Assembly (NCBI GenBank): GCA_037962975.1
Contig: CM075672.1
Location: 52,398,501-52,462,500 of the forward strand
DNA: 64,000 nucleotides
Source: Clitoria ternatea
Taxonomy: Eukaryota; Streptophyta; Magnoliopsida; Fabales; Fabaceae
Direction of reading: 5' to 3'
Part shown: in pieces, positions 1 through 12,048 of the stretch
How positions within the stretch are numbered: the first letter of the stretch is position 1
Layout of the letters: each line of letters opens with the position of its first letter
Translations under genes and position numbers: made by a program
Notes under the pieces: model-generated
The model's input: only the letters and a program-made list of their open reading frames with translations
The model's database searches: none
Told to the model about the DNA's origin: nothing

Positions 1-3000
1 AATTTAAAAACACCACCATAACTACATCAAGACTCGAACCACAAAAAACTAAAGGGTAAGATTTGATAATCTATAATTGGATCGTTAAATAGTTTGCCCA
101 TAATGGTATACAAGATAACAAAGATTACAGCGGAAGAATAATATGTATACCGGGCATACGCCTAGTCCCATATATGAGGATATACGAAAAGGCTCGGCAA
201 AGCATGCAACAACATATCATAAGCCTAATAGACAACCATCATCTTTTCACATAATTTCATGAACATACAAAGCCTAAGATATATACATATACATATCTAT
301 ATGGTCATACATCATACATCTCCAATATTCATATTTTATAATTGATCGCATCCAATTCACCCTCAAAGACATATGTCATCAACACTTATGCATTCCCAAA
401 ATAATTACATAATCAACATCTTTAGATTCATCAAATGGGTAGAAATTCACTATCCCAAATATTAATACATCACCCATATATACATATAATCCATAATTCA
501 TCCATCAATATCAGTAAGTAACAATATCACAATATCCATTTTATACACAACTCACTAAATTACAAACGCTGCCGGCCAAGGCATTCCGTTACCACTATTT
601 TCCTTCCCAAAAACTTTACTTTACAAACATCCTCAACCCATGATATTCCTGCATCAATACTAAAAAGTAGACCACATGGGAGAGTGAGTTATACATTTTA
701 AATGACGATATGAATACAATTGAGATTATGTGCATATGCATATCAACATCATGTATGCTTTGCTAAACACATCAATGATCATCATAAATTATTACCTTAA
801 CAACATATACATATTTCATATTCTTTAATCAAGTCATAGCAAAGTAGGCATATACACATCTATTCTAATGCCACAATAGGCCAACATCATCAGCATTGAC
901 CATTCAGGTCTTTTCTCAAAGCCACCATGGGCTAACATCATTATCATTAATCATAAATAATTACGCCCATCATTACATTGGGCGTCATATTCAATATCAT
1001 TTCGTGGTAACTATATCATAATATGTGGTAACTATATCATTTATTAATTTTATGTGGTCTTTTAGATATTCAATTAACCATCTCATCAACACCATCCACA
1101 ATCTCAATCATTATCAATCATCATTATCTTTTGGCATATCTCCATACTATATGCAAATGCTCTTAGTGCACTGAGCCATCATTATCAATCTCAATCATTA
1201 TCAATCATCATCATCTTCTGGCATATCTTCGTGCACTGAGCCACCCTCCCACTGGGTCGGCCGAGGGAACTCCCCTAACGTTCCAACATCGGCGATTATG
1301 ATATGCCATGGATGCAATGCAATGCAAATCAAATGCATTTCTCATACTATGCATCCTAAATGCCACTCTTCAATCATCATCATCATAATCACCAACACCA
1401 CCATACACACCTTAATGGATTTTATCATTGTTGGTTTTGGCCATCATTTTCAAGTTTTATATGTGGCATTTTTATTTCGATATATCCTTTATTATACATG
1501 CAAGTCAACACTTGCAATCAACCACAATGGCATCACAAACATAAACATCATTCATCAAACTTTCATCAATATCACTACAAAATCAGTTAGTGGATTTTCA
1601 TATCATTATTCATTACCATTGTTTCATCTACATATACATTGGTGTGGCATTCGCAACATTTCATTATTATATTTCAAACCACACATACAAGATCATACTT
1701 GTATCACTCACAATGGTACAAAACAATTCATCAATAATAACAATCAACCTCAATGACAATCATCCTTTATATAAGATAATGATCAACATCATCATCCATT
1801 CGTTACTCATTATCCTTTATTCATATCCCACTCTTGGTAGAGAACCTTTATGTTTTCATCACTTATTATGAGTATAACATATTTTCCCAATGTTTTAATC
1901 AATGCTAAACGCCACTAGGTCATGTCATCATTAAATACCCCTTATACGTTCTTTCAGGTACCTCACAATACAAGGAAAAGGTTAAATATCAACCAAAACA
2001 AAGAAAATAACATAAAATTTCACACTGGGCAACTCGCTCAAGCGAGACCCATACTCGCTTGAGCGAGATTAGCATAGCTCGCTTGGGCGAGCCCCTTCGC
2101 GCATAAGCGAAACACTTCCAGCAGCGTATCCACGCTCGCTTGCTTGAGTGAGATTTCCCTTCACTTGGCCACTCGCTTGAGTGAGTAGAGTTTAGCATCA
2201 GACACTTCGCGCGTGCTCAAGCGAGTTATGCTCGCTTGGGCGGAAATTATCCAGCACCTCATTCTAGGCTCGCTCGCTTGAGCGAGATCTAACTTGCCTC
2301 ACCACTCGCTTAAGCGAGATCCACCCAGAACCATTTTCCACCACTCTTTTTAGGTTGAGCGTGGCCGCGCTTGAGCGAGATTCGTCCAGTAGTGCACCAC
2401 TCTATTTTGCATGCGTCTCGCTTGAGCGAGACCTCTTCTCGTCTGAGCGAGATTGGGCCAGAGGCCACCCATTTGATACAGGGGACTCTTGCTTGAGTGA
2501 GAATCCATCTTGCTTGAGTGAGATCACCATCATACGCTCAAAATCAGGTGTTACATACCCCTTACATATGCCATCATCATCATAATGTAAAATTGGCCTA
2601 AGTTAACAATTTTCATCCATTGCAATCATACATGTGAGGCTTAATCCAACAAGTTATACCTCTTAATTTAGGTTTAATTTATCAGTTACCTATGAGAGAA
2701 TCTAAAACACATTTTATCACTACCTCACCTATCTTTCTGCATAATTATCATAAACATATTTCCACACTTTAGGTAATTCATCCATCTATGGGTCTATATC
2801 ATCAATTTACTCATGTCCAACAAAATGGATAATTAATCACTCATCATCAATATATATATATATACATATGCAATTTCTTAACATTCAACAAAGACCAAGT
2901 CATCATTCATCACATCATCAATTCAACATTTAATACACTCATGGCAAGGTAATGCATGAGTTCATACATATACATGATTCAACAATTATTCACTCATGCA

Positions 3001-4591
3001 ATTTGAAATGCAAACTCCTCTCCTACCTCGAGAGAAGAACCGCAATGCATTTGCTTTCGAAATATCCTATCAACAAACACATATATATACAAGAAATTAA
3101 TAAGCCACTATAAGGCATCATTTCTTAAAACTCATTTTCAAGTCCTAGACTTGTCTAAACTCTAATTCACACGCTTATGTTAGGCTTCGGGAATTCCTTT
3201 CTCAAGACCAAGATTCTCTAGGTTTCAAAAGGGCTAACTACACCCAATTACCACAAGATCATATCCTTCATCCATAGTACATCCAATCATCATCACAATT
3301 TATTCAAATCCATTATAATCCTCTTGACTCCATCTAAGACCATCATTAGTTAACAATTTCAAAATGGTATATATCAAGGCCTAAGACTTCATCAAATTAG
3401 GTATCCATATCCTTAATCCACTATCAATGGTTTTCAACCATTATTATCATCATCATAGTTGCCAACACTCAAGGGATTCCACTCCTCTAATCACATATAT
3501 ACTCACATACACACATCTCCAAAACCCCGAGAATCAAAACCAATGCTTCAAACATTCATCTCCTCATATAAAATCATTCTAAGGCATTTAAATCATTTAA
3601 CTCATCAATTTGGCTAAAACCCAAAAACTATCAACACTTAGGGTTTTATCAAAATCACTCAATAACATTCAATATCCGCCATTTTCCAAGAATCCTCATA
3701 AACTCAATAACTTACATCTATTTACAACACAAAACCATTATCAAGAATTACATTCTCAAACCATCCAACCTAGGGTTTTCCATCATTTTCCTCAACACCC
3801 ATAAAGCCTAATGTCCATATTTCAAACCTAAGCATCATAAAAATCAATAATGGGACAAAATGGGTTCAAAATCTTACCTTTCATCCAAGCTCCAAATCAA
3901 AATGAAAATAAGAGTGTGAGGAAGAAGATGACCCAACAAAAGCTTCCATGTCCATAAATGCTCCATAAATCCATGCTTAATCTTTAATTTTGGCAAAAAT
4001 AGAAGTGGAAAGGGTGGTCACAGTGTAGGGGTTGGAAGGATGAAGGAGAATAAGAGAAAAGTGAATATAGAGAAAGAAGAAGAAGAGTGCACGGAAGAAG
4101 AGAGATGAAGGAAGAAGTGTCAAAATGGGTCCTTAGCCAATGGGTAAGCCATGCTTCTTTCTACTTTTTCCAATGGTCCATAAATCTTATTACTCAACGG
4201 GTAAAAGAACCAATTAAGAGGAAGAAAAATGCACACGGTTGATTAAGGAGAGGAAAAGGGAAATTTACATTTTCTTTTAACTCCATTTGACTCGTATTTT
4301 CCCTGTTTCACACCATACGTCGTGTCCAATTAATTGTTTCCTTAATACCTAAAATTATTTTAACTATATCATCATAACCACCATAATTTTCCAAGTATCC
4401 TAGACCCATCAAATATTTAATTTGACCAAGTGGGTCCCACACCATTCGTTAAATCATCCGATTCTAATAAATCTTAATTTACCGATAATTCACCTTTAAT
4501 GTCCAATAAAATCTCCCATAATTATTGGACTATAAATAATCAATCATCATTATCTAACAATTTTATTTTCTTTAAAATCTGGGATATTACA
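1..4591 (-). mobile_element. Element D: left (3') LTR of a Tekay-like LTR retrotransposon, start cut off by the window
   Basis: The right edge at 4591 ends in ATATTACA and is followed at once by a pyrimidine-rich stretch, the complement of a polypurine tract, so this is the 3' LTR of a minus-strand element. The first bases align with element A's LTR about 80 bp after its start, so only a short piece is missing. Shared LTR landmarks are the CCCATATATGA box near 170, the GCCGGCCAAGGC box at 570-582 and the GAGTGAGTTATACAT stretch near 685. The LTR would be about 4.7 kb, close to A's 5.0 kb. No coding region is supported; short ORFs inside it are low complexity. Tekay-like lineage is inferred from the shared LTR end and PPT-proximal sequence, not from a pol gene. 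Confidence 0.75.
2033..2522. repeat. Array of CTCGCTTGAGCGAG palindromes in element D LTR
   Basis: About a dozen copies of the 14-bp palindrome CTCGCTTGAGCGAG and close variants (TCAAGC, TTAAGC, TTGGGC centres). Starts include 2033, 2054, 2078, 2273, 2305, 2417, 2438, 2488 and 2509. Three neighbouring pairs are 21 bp apart (2033/2054, 2417/2438, 2488/2509) and 2273/2305 is 32 bp, so the spacing follows two or three helical turns. No function is known to me. Confidence 0.8.
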
Positions 4592-4626
4592 ATCCACCCC
4601 ACCAAAAAGAAACTTCATCCTCGAAG
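4592..4626 (-). other. Element D polypurine tract and adjacent hairpin
   Basis: Read on the minus strand, a purine-rich run (GGTGGGGTGGAT) lies directly against the LTR, as expected for the plus-strand primer. Next to it is the inverted repeat AAACTTC/GAAGTTT, which aligns with a longer perfect inverted repeat at the same place in elements A and B. On the minus strand it also reads as the peptide NFEDE, possibly a relic of the end of a pol ORF. Confidence 0.65.
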
Positions 4627-5887
4627 TTTAACATCGGCATATATCGTAAGGCCACACTTCGGCTACACATCAATAGGGTCTAATGACATCATGAAGTAAT
4701 ATTGAACTTTCCAAAGTCCAGCAGGACATGATTATTATCTTTCCTTTGTCCAAGTATAAAATCTCATATATCCATAGTGAGTCACCACTCATCAATTCTT
4801 AGTTTATTCATCACAACTCTCACATTCTTATCCAGTACCACCGGATAGGTTCAATATATTCACCGTAAGCAGTTACAACATTACACTTTGTCGGTTTATA
4901 TGTTGCTACATCCGACATATAGGAAGGCGTCCCAATCCCGTAGTGGTTACCATAAACACATGAGATCAGCGCATAAGTACACGTTGCCGTAATGCTTATG
5001 GCATGTAGAGACATATCAGGATAAGTACTTTCATGTCTTATTGCTTACATTATTCATATCAATTCATATAATGTCTCTCCACACGTGAGACTTCGTGAGA
5101 AGTCATACAAGTCCACGAGTAATACACCCATATCATATTATCATTTAATCATGATCCAGCGTAAATCATGCCATACAATTCATCAATCGTCAGCTACCAC
5201 AACCATATATTAACATATCAACCATAGATTTCCAATCATCATAGGGTAATTACCCCACCATTGGACTTTATCCATCCTGAAGTCATAGTCAAGTAACTTA
5301 GAAATCATTTGTCTAATTCAAAAATCATCGCCTATAATTCGGTTCAGGCCTTATCAATTCACCTAACTCATGTCAAATATACACTCTTAAGGCTCAAATA
5401 GAGTCCACAATCATATAACAAGATTCCACACTAGTGGATTTTCTCACATATGGACAACCAAAGTCTATAAACTAGACGTATAATCCATGTAATATCACAT
5501 CGCTATGTGGTCTCTATCACCAATATAACTTTTTTTGAAATAAAAGGGGGTATCATCATTATTAAATTTTGTTTACCAACCCATGTTCACACATATCATC
5601 TCTTCATCATATTATAATTCCTAGTTAATCCATTGATCATAAGGTCAAGGGCACACAATTCAGCCTAACTTCATACCATAAAATTTTTCATCATAGCCAA
5701 TGCTAAGTCATACCCCGAATTCATCATCATTATTCACCAAATACTTAGGGGTTTATGTTTACATTTTGAATCCAATCACATATCGACTCTAGCCTCAACA
5801 ACTCATTCCATAATTTATTTCACTATGGCTTAATTATTCATAAGATTTAATTCATTACCAGGATTAGAAAGTTCAAGGGTTACCTAA
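4627..5887 (-). mobile_element. Element D internal region, non-coding, truncated by element F
   Basis: Sequence resembling the internal region of element A runs from the PPT to about 5887. It includes a block near 4815-5030 that is recognisable in all three Tekay-like interiors seen here. No gag or pol similarity was found. At 5888 the similarity to A stops and an LTR-like sequence beginning TGAGGACAC starts, so D was probably cut by the insertion of element F. The rest of D is not recognised in the window. Confidence 0.6.
4815..5030 (-). other. Conserved block shared by the interiors of elements D, A and B
   Basis: About 200 bp that aligns by eye with 41490-41705 in A and 50270-50460 in B. 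On the minus strand D and A both give a reading frame containing CVYGNHYGIGTPSYMSD or CVCGNHYGIGTPSCMSD, while B carries stops and several changes. It lies close to the 3' end of the internal region in element orientation. I do not recognise it as a protein domain. It could be a pol relic or a conserved cis element. Confidence 0.5.
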
Positions 5888-6700
5888 TGAGGACACACTA
5901 AGGGAGGACCCTCACTCTGTCTTAGACAAAGGGCTAGAGGCTTACAAGGGTCCCCTCATAAGGGCCAAGTCCAAGAAAGCTAAAGAAAGCATCCACAAAG
6001 CCTTGTCATCATTCCTCTCTTTGCTTAGTGGGCCCAAGCCCAAGGGAAACACCATGAGGATCTACTTGCTTTCATATTGTAACATAAGTCATAATTAGAT
6101 TCTCTAGACATTTAGGTTTTATTTGGACCTTGCTAGGTTAATTGGGCCACTTTAGGGCCATATACTTTCACTTTGAGCCATGTATAGGCCATGTTCTCTC
6201 TTTTTTGTACTATTAGGCCTTGGATCCATCATCCAAGCCCATTTCTCTATCCCTTGGCCAAATTCTAGAGAGGCTATATAAGGGAGCTCTCCTTTGTAAT
6301 TTGACACAATAAGGATCATTTTGAGATTTTTCACCTTGAGTGCAAATTTTCTAGAGTGAGAAGCTCCTCATTCTCTCTAGGATTGAGTCTCTAGAGCAAG
6401 ATCTTATCCAAGAGGATCCTCTCCCTCTTGGTGGCGAGATTAGGGAGTTATCTTCCCTTGGAAGTGGCCTCCCACCTTCACCTTCCATTCCTCCTTTCCA
6501 TCCCCTATATCTTGTCCAAAATCCCTTCATTTTCTCTCTTCTCTCCACCAAAATTTCATCCAACTCCTTAGTGTTTTCCCTTAGTTTCTATTTCGGTTCA
6601 ACATTGAAAAAAAGGAATTCAACCTTGGCTTGAAGGAAGAACAAGGAAAGGAGCCAAGATCCACCTTTCTCTTATGGAACTTGAAGGAACTCCTACATCA
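5888..6700 (+). mobile_element. Element F: 5' LTR of a Ty3/gypsy element
   Basis: Runs from TGAGGACAC to CTACATCA, giving TG...CA ends and 813 bp. It is followed after two bases by a primer-site-like sequence. A TATATAA box lies at 6275-6281. The 3' LTR of this copy was not found, because the element is joined to Athila-like DNA near 10005. Boundaries rest on the TG/CA ends, the adjacent primer site and the end of similarity to element D. Confidence 0.6.
6275..6281 (+). promoter_or_regulatory. TATA box in element F LTR
   Basis: TATATAA followed by AGGGAGCTCTCC, about 425 bp before the LTR end. This is a normal position for an LTR promoter. Transcript start not known. Confidence 0.5.
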
Positions 6701-6702
6701 TT

Positions 6703-6718
6703 TGGTATCACTTGAGCC
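6703..6718 (+). other. Element F primer binding site (initiator-Met tRNA type, imperfect)
   Basis: TGGTATCACTTGAGCC sits two bases after the LTR. The standard plant site complementary to tRNA-iMet begins TGGTATCAGAGC. This copy matches the first eight bases and then differs by a short insertion. Confidence 0.5.
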
Positions 6719-8903
6719 TAGGAGGTTCTTTTCTTACTTCTTCTTCCTTTAGCATTCTGTTTTGAGTTCTCTTTGCTGGCAGGTTATGCAATTTTGTTTC
6801 ATATAATTGTCTTGTTGATGCCATGGTATAATAGAAAACCCATAAAAAGTTGGTATTGTTGTGAATTTTTGTATTGGTTATTCTTTTCTTTCAATTTTTG
6901 GCATATTGTTCTTTCATTTTCTGTCTTGTATGATTTTGTTCTTGCTAGGACTTCTAAAATTTCAGATTTGGCACATAGTTATTTCGGTTTTCAAGTTGTT
7001 GCCTTGGTAGTTATAAGTTTGTTAAATAGTTAGAGTCAAAGTAGGTGTGTTATGTCATTGTTGGAACCTTTTCTTTGTTCTAGTAAATTTCTTTGATCCA
7101 ACCTTAGCAAGTGCAAACTGAGTTAGGAGTTGCCTAATCATTATTAGGAACTCTTCTAAAGGTTCTAATTTCTTGTGTTACGAGACCTTGATTTTAGGTT
7201 CTCCAAAGGTAGCTCATCATTAAGTGTGTTAGAATTCTAATCTTAGTTTTCATCTAGGTTTTATTTTTGTTTGAAGCATTCTTAGGTTCATCTTTAATTC
7301 AGTTTCATGTTGTTTGCATAAAATAAAATTTTGTCACAAAAAAGAATCATAAGCCTTCCAGTCATCTTAGTGGAAGTAGGTTACATTTTCTCTTAAGCAA
7401 AAGAGTGAACATTAAAACTCGTAAGACTAGTATGGGTTTTTTGGTTTTGGACCTAGAATTAGAAAAGTACATTACAAAAATCAAGAGGCAAAAGATAAGA
7501 GAAAAAGAGAAAAAGTACAAAAAGAAAAGGAAAAGAAAAACCCCTTACAACTCAAAATTAAAAAAAGTGTTAAAAAGAAAGTGTAGAAAGTAGACCTCTT
7601 TAACAAAATTTTTGAAGTTGGGTACCAAAACAAAAGTTCAATTTCAAAACCCTAAAGCCATTTGCTAGTTGATACTTTACACTTGTTTCAATTTCATTTG
7701 CTTGCTTAATTATGCAAATCTAGAGTTCTAGGTTTAAGTTTCCTTTCTTTGCTTCTTGTATATTAATTGTTTTGCTTGTCTTGTTTTGTCTAACTTTTCA
7801 AATCCGAATCAATACTAATCTAGCTTTTATTCTTTTGAGCTTTTCTTGCTTTGGGTATTGTCATAATAAAAAATCCAAAAACATTCCCATTTGAGTAGCT
7901 TTTCCTTCTTAAACATTTTTAGTTTGTCTTTTATTCCTTCTTAAGTTTTGTCTTTGAGTTGTATTCCTTTCATAATTCCTTTGATAATTCCCTTCTCTAT
8001 ACCATTGAAGGTAGCATCTTGAGGATACTTGAGGTAAGAGTTCAATTGCTTTAGTAGACTTGAGACTAAAGAGCAAAGGTAAGGATTAAGAGAGGACACT
8101 TGAGAGGTTTAAAATTTTATTTTGTCTTTGTTCTAACCTAATTTTCGTTGGAGCTTTTGTGTGGCATTATTTTATAGGTGAGGTGAAGCTTCTATAAATT
8201 CAAGTGAAGAAAAGTGAAGACCTTGTAAAGGAAGCAAAAGCCTTATAACATTAGACACTTAGGAAAAGTTGTGAATTCTTAGGTTTTGTGTAGTAGGTTT
8301 TTGTCTTGTATTTTGGACACCCATTGGACTTTGGACTTTGGACACTATTAACTTTTCACATTCCCATTGGTAATTTCGAAAGTAGCTAGGGCATTTGCAT
8401 TTGATTGTTAATTTCTTTTTGTTAATTAGTTAGTTGGTTAAAAGTAGAAGTAGTTAATTAGTTGCTTGTCTTAACTAAGTTGGTTAATTAGTTAGTAGTT
8501 AGAACTAATTCTAGTTATCATAACTAATTGTAACCGAATTAGTTAGTTGTAATAACCAACCTATAACCGAAGTTAGTTGTTAGTTAGGGTTGTTAGACTT
8601 AGTTACAACTTCCATAACTAAATAACTAATTCTAGTTAGGGTTTGTTAGGTATTAGTTAGTTTGTTGAACTAATTTGGTTAGGATAACTACATAGTAACT
8701 GAATTTAGTTAGCCTTGTTTAGGGTTAGTTACTTGATTAGTTACAACCTAGAAGCATCATAAGAAATATAGGTAAAGACAACCTAGGTCTTGCATAACTA
8801 ATCATAGTACTACATCCTAGGATACAACCTAGTACAAGACAACTTAGGTTCCTTGTTTACAACTTTGTTTCCATTGTCTCAAATTTATTTGAAAACCTTA
8901 AAG
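6719..8903 (+). other. Element F leader between primer site and gag
   Basis: About 2.2 kb of AT-rich DNA without a credible gene. A lysine-rich ORF at 7405-7593 is only an A-rich stretch. From about 8405 to 8735 there are many irregular repeats of TTAGTTAGTTGG-like sequence. Long leaders are common in plant LTR elements. Nothing else is supported here. Confidence 0.5.
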
Positions 8904-9925
8904 ATGTCTTCTAGTGATAGGGAAAATAAATCTATGCTTCATAATATAATGGAAAGCTTGAATAACATCAACAATAGGTTAAATAACCTAGAGCATAATG
9001 AAAACCCTAGAACTAGGCATAGAAATCAAAGAAATCAAAGACATAACAATAGTGATAGTGAGGATGAGCCTAGACATAGAAGGCACCATGAACATAAAAG
9101 AGAAGACATAGGCTTACGAGAAGTAAAACTTGAAATACCCCCATTTAATGGCAAGAGTGATGTTGAAGCTTATCTAGAGTGGGAGATGAGAGTTAAGCAA
9201 TTGTTTAACTCTCATCAAATAAAAGAAGAAAAGAAAGTTAGGGTTGTAACTCTTTCATTCCAAAATTATGCCTTAGTGTGGTGGACTCAAATATGAAAGG
9301 AGAGGAAAAGAGATGATTTCCCACCCATAGAAGATTGGGTAGACTTAAAAGCCCTCTTAAGAAAAAGATATGTTCCTAACTATTATAGGGGGAAGCTATT
9401 AGCAAAGCTAAATAGAGTCACCCAAGGCTCAAAAAATGTAGCAGATGATTAGGCTTAAATAGACTACTACAAAGCCTTAGAGATAGCCATGATTAGGGCC
9501 AATCTAGAAGAAGATGAAGAAACCCTAATGTATAGGTTCTTACATGGCCTTAATAGGAACATTAAAAATAGGGTAGAACTTCTTCCTCATGTAGATATAG
9601 AAGAGTTACTACACCAATATACTAAGGTAGAGAACCAATTTAAAGAGAGAGAATCCTATAATGGGGAAAATAAAGCCTACAAGTCTAAGTGGGTAGGTCA
9701 AGAGAATAAGGGTAGGTTTGAGAGAAACCCTAGGGAGAAAGAAGTGGGCACTTCTTCTTCCAAATTACCAAGTGAGTTGCATAAGAATGGTAAAGTCTTT
9801 AGGCATAAAAAAGATAAGCATGAATCCACATCTAAACCATAATCCTCCAGATCTTCTACCATAAAATGTTTTAAATGTCTTGGTAGAGGTCACATTGCTT
9901 ACGACTCTCCAACAAAAGAACAATG
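8904..9925 (+). pseudogene. gag: Ty3/gypsy Gag, broken by several stops (element F)
   Basis: The capsid-nucleocapsid protein of a Ty3/gypsy retrotransposon, which would package the element RNA. One reading frame from the ATG at 8904 (an upstream ATG at 8853 is also possible) carries a charged N-terminus, then the gag core with LEIPPFNGKSDVEAYLEWE and YALVWWTQI, and further on AMIRANLEEDEETLMYRFLHGLN. It ends in a CCHC-type zinc knuckle beginning CFKCLGRGHIA. Stops interrupt it at 9294-9296, 9450-9452, 9456-9458 and 9840-9842, and the knuckle's last cysteine is lost near a frame change. The sequence pattern resembles chromovirus-type gag (Retrotrans_gag). Protease, RT and integrase of this element are absent because sequence similarity switches near 10005. 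Confidence 0.85.
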
Positions 9926-10002
9926 ATTTTGAAAACTAATGGAACCTACTCAAGTCAATCAGAGTCTAATTCTGATTCTCACTCTTCAAGTGATGACTCA
10001 AG

Positions 10003-10446
10003 CCTTGCCACTTGCCCGTAGAATTAGAATATAAATCTTTTTGGGCAATTAAAATGCTTAATCTTAACCTTGAGGCTGCAGGTAAAAACAGGTTGTTGCA
10101 GCTAAATGAGTTTGAAGAGCTCTGCTTAGATACTTATGAGAATGCCCAGATCTATAAGGAGAAAACTAAACAGTGGCATGATCGACACATCCTCCAGAGG
10201 ACATTCAATTCGGGAGATAAGGTTCTCCTCTTTAATTCCCGCTTGAAGCTCTTTCTCGGTAAGCTAAGGTCTAGAAGTTCTGGACCTTTTCAAGTAACCA
10301 AATTCCTCCCCTTTGGCACAATTGAAATTCGGAGCGAGAAGTTTGGTGTTTTTAAGGTAAATAGGCAGAGGCTTAAGCGCTATTTGATAGGTGAACCCAT
10401 CCATCAAGCAAGTGTCTTTGACTTGCTTGATGCTTCAGGTTCTTGA
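10003..10446 (+). pseudogene. Athila/Calypso-like integrase C-terminal fragment
   Basis: The last part of a Ty3/gypsy pol polyprotein of the Athila lineage; integrase inserts the cDNA into the host genome. The frame gives CHLPVELEYKSFWAIK, then NAQIYKEKTKQWHDRH, GDKVLLFNSRLKLF, RSSGPFQVTKF and FKVNRQRLKRYL. These match the well-known tail of Athila, Cyclops and Calypso integrases. Everything upstream of this tail (protease, RT, RNase H, integrase core) is missing, because the DNA before it is the gag end of a different family. No good start codon exists; the reading frame enters from the junction. The frame is intact to the stop at 10444-10446. Confidence 0.88.
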
Positions 10447-10739
10447 TTCAATTTCTTAAATGTCTGGCTGAAGACGTTAAACTTAGCACTAATGGGGAGG
10501 TAACCCCGTGCTTTTAAATACATTGTGTGATGTTTTGCTTTGAAGCATGTTTTCCTTTAATTTTCCATTTCAAATGCATGCATGTTTTTCCATTTATACA
10601 TTGCATAAATAAACACAGGGTCTTATACATGATTGCATAGTTTTTCATGATTGCATAGTTTTCAATGTTTAAAACAGTGACATCCATTGGTTTTAAAAGT
10701 TGGTGTTAAGGGAAGAAAATTTGTGAAAAACAGTAAAAT

Positions 10740-10877
10740 CCACTGGCAGTGGGAATTTCCCACTGGCAGTGGATTTCTCTTACTTGAAAATGAAAAAGAA
10801 ATTTTTAGGCAAGAAAGTGAAATCCACTAGTCGTAGGTTTTTCCCATTGGGTCGTGGGAATTTTTCCACACCCGTGG
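10740..10877. repeat. CCACTGGCAGTGG palindromes spaced 20 bp (Athila-like element)
   Basis: CCACTGGCAGTGG occurs at 10740 and 10760. Diverged copies start at 10824, 10844 and 10866. Spacings are 20, 20 and 22 bp. The same motif recurs in this element's 3' LTR near 23.4 kb. Confidence 0.75.
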
Positions 10878-12043
10878 ATCGTAACAATGCCCACTTTACC
10901 TTTTTAAAATGCATTCCACCAGCCACTCATGAACTCCACACCCTCTTTCTACCCTCCTTGCTTGTGTTCTCCAAATTTCTTCTTACCCTTTTCTCCTTTT
11001 TACTTCATCTCTTGAGAACCCACACTTGTGCTTGGTCTCTCTCATTTTCCATCATCATACTTGCTAAAATTTCTACACTTCGTCTTCAATAACAAGTAAG
11101 AAACAACATCTTTTTCTTAATTTGGGGTTTATTCAAATTGGGTGTTTCTTTTGTTTTCCTTACAAATTGATGTATTGGGAACATTATTTGTTGCTTAGTG
11201 ATGCTTTTGTAAGCCATGTATTGCAATGAGTATGATTGGAACCTCATGAGTAACAAAGCATGCTCCTCTTGAATTCATGAACCTTATTTGTCCTATTCTC
11301 TATAAATGTTGTTTCATATTGTTATTTGAACATTAATTTCGATTCATGGTTATATTCTTTGTTATTTGTGAGGAAATAGAACTATTGGACAATAAGGTTT
11401 TTGGCTATGCCAAGTTTAACACATGAGTGCACACCAAGTGTTTGCTATAATGCCTAAGAAAATTTCTTGTTCTTACCTTTGCATGATTATAAGTTGCCTT
11501 ATATTCATTGGTCCTTAGATACTTATCATTCATAGTTATTCCTTCTTAGTGGTTCTATTGATATATCTTGTGCCCGTACATGATTATAAGATTTAGGAGG
11601 CTTAGTTTATGCATTGTGATGCCTGTTAATGGTTCATTTTGGAATAGGTATGTTTTGAAATGGTTGAATTGCTCCTTGTCCCTATACTTAGTTCATCACT
11701 CTCTATTACCTATTTTTGTTTTGTGCTTCAAGGTGTTGCTATATTTTGCTGATTATATATTGTTTGACACTTATTGAGGCTATATGCATTGATTTGAAAC
11801 CATAAGGGGTGTTAAAGATTCTAGTTTGGGGTGTGTCATGTGAGATATAGGTTGGCCCACCAAGTGTTTATGAATATGCCTGAACTAACTTTGCTTCATT
11901 TTTCTTAGGATTGTTTCATGCTATAACTTGTGAAACTTAATTCCTAGACATATGATACATGTTTCCATATGCAATTTTCTATGATTAGGCATTTTTCCTT
12001 TTAATTTAGTGTAAAATTTTTGATGTTTTCATGAACCAATGTT

Positions 12044-12048
12044 CATAT
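12044..12048. repeat. Target-site duplication CATAT, left copy (element E)
   Basis: CATAT directly before the left LTR, identical to 20423-20427 directly after the right LTR. Confidence 0.9.

Larger units (their letters stand above)
10447..12048 (+). mobile_element. Athila-like element, region after pol and before the late ORF
   Basis: Begins with the stretch GTCTGGCTGAAGACGTTAAA and a short GGGAGGTAACCCCG repeat, both familiar just downstream of Calypso/Cyclops-type pol. The rest is AT-rich and I see no gene. An open frame at 10769-11092 has no recognisable domain and overlaps a palindrome array. At 12049 the sequence is interrupted by the copia element E and resumes at 20423. Confidence 0.7.

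Noticed and set aside
7405..7593. Lysine-rich 62-codon ORF
   Set aside because: A-rich leader DNA of element F; no start context or domain support.
10769..11092. 107-codon ORF with a hydrophobic stretch, possibly env-like
   Set aside because: It overlaps the palindrome array, has no recognisable domain and the hydrophobic part comes from T/C-rich DNA.
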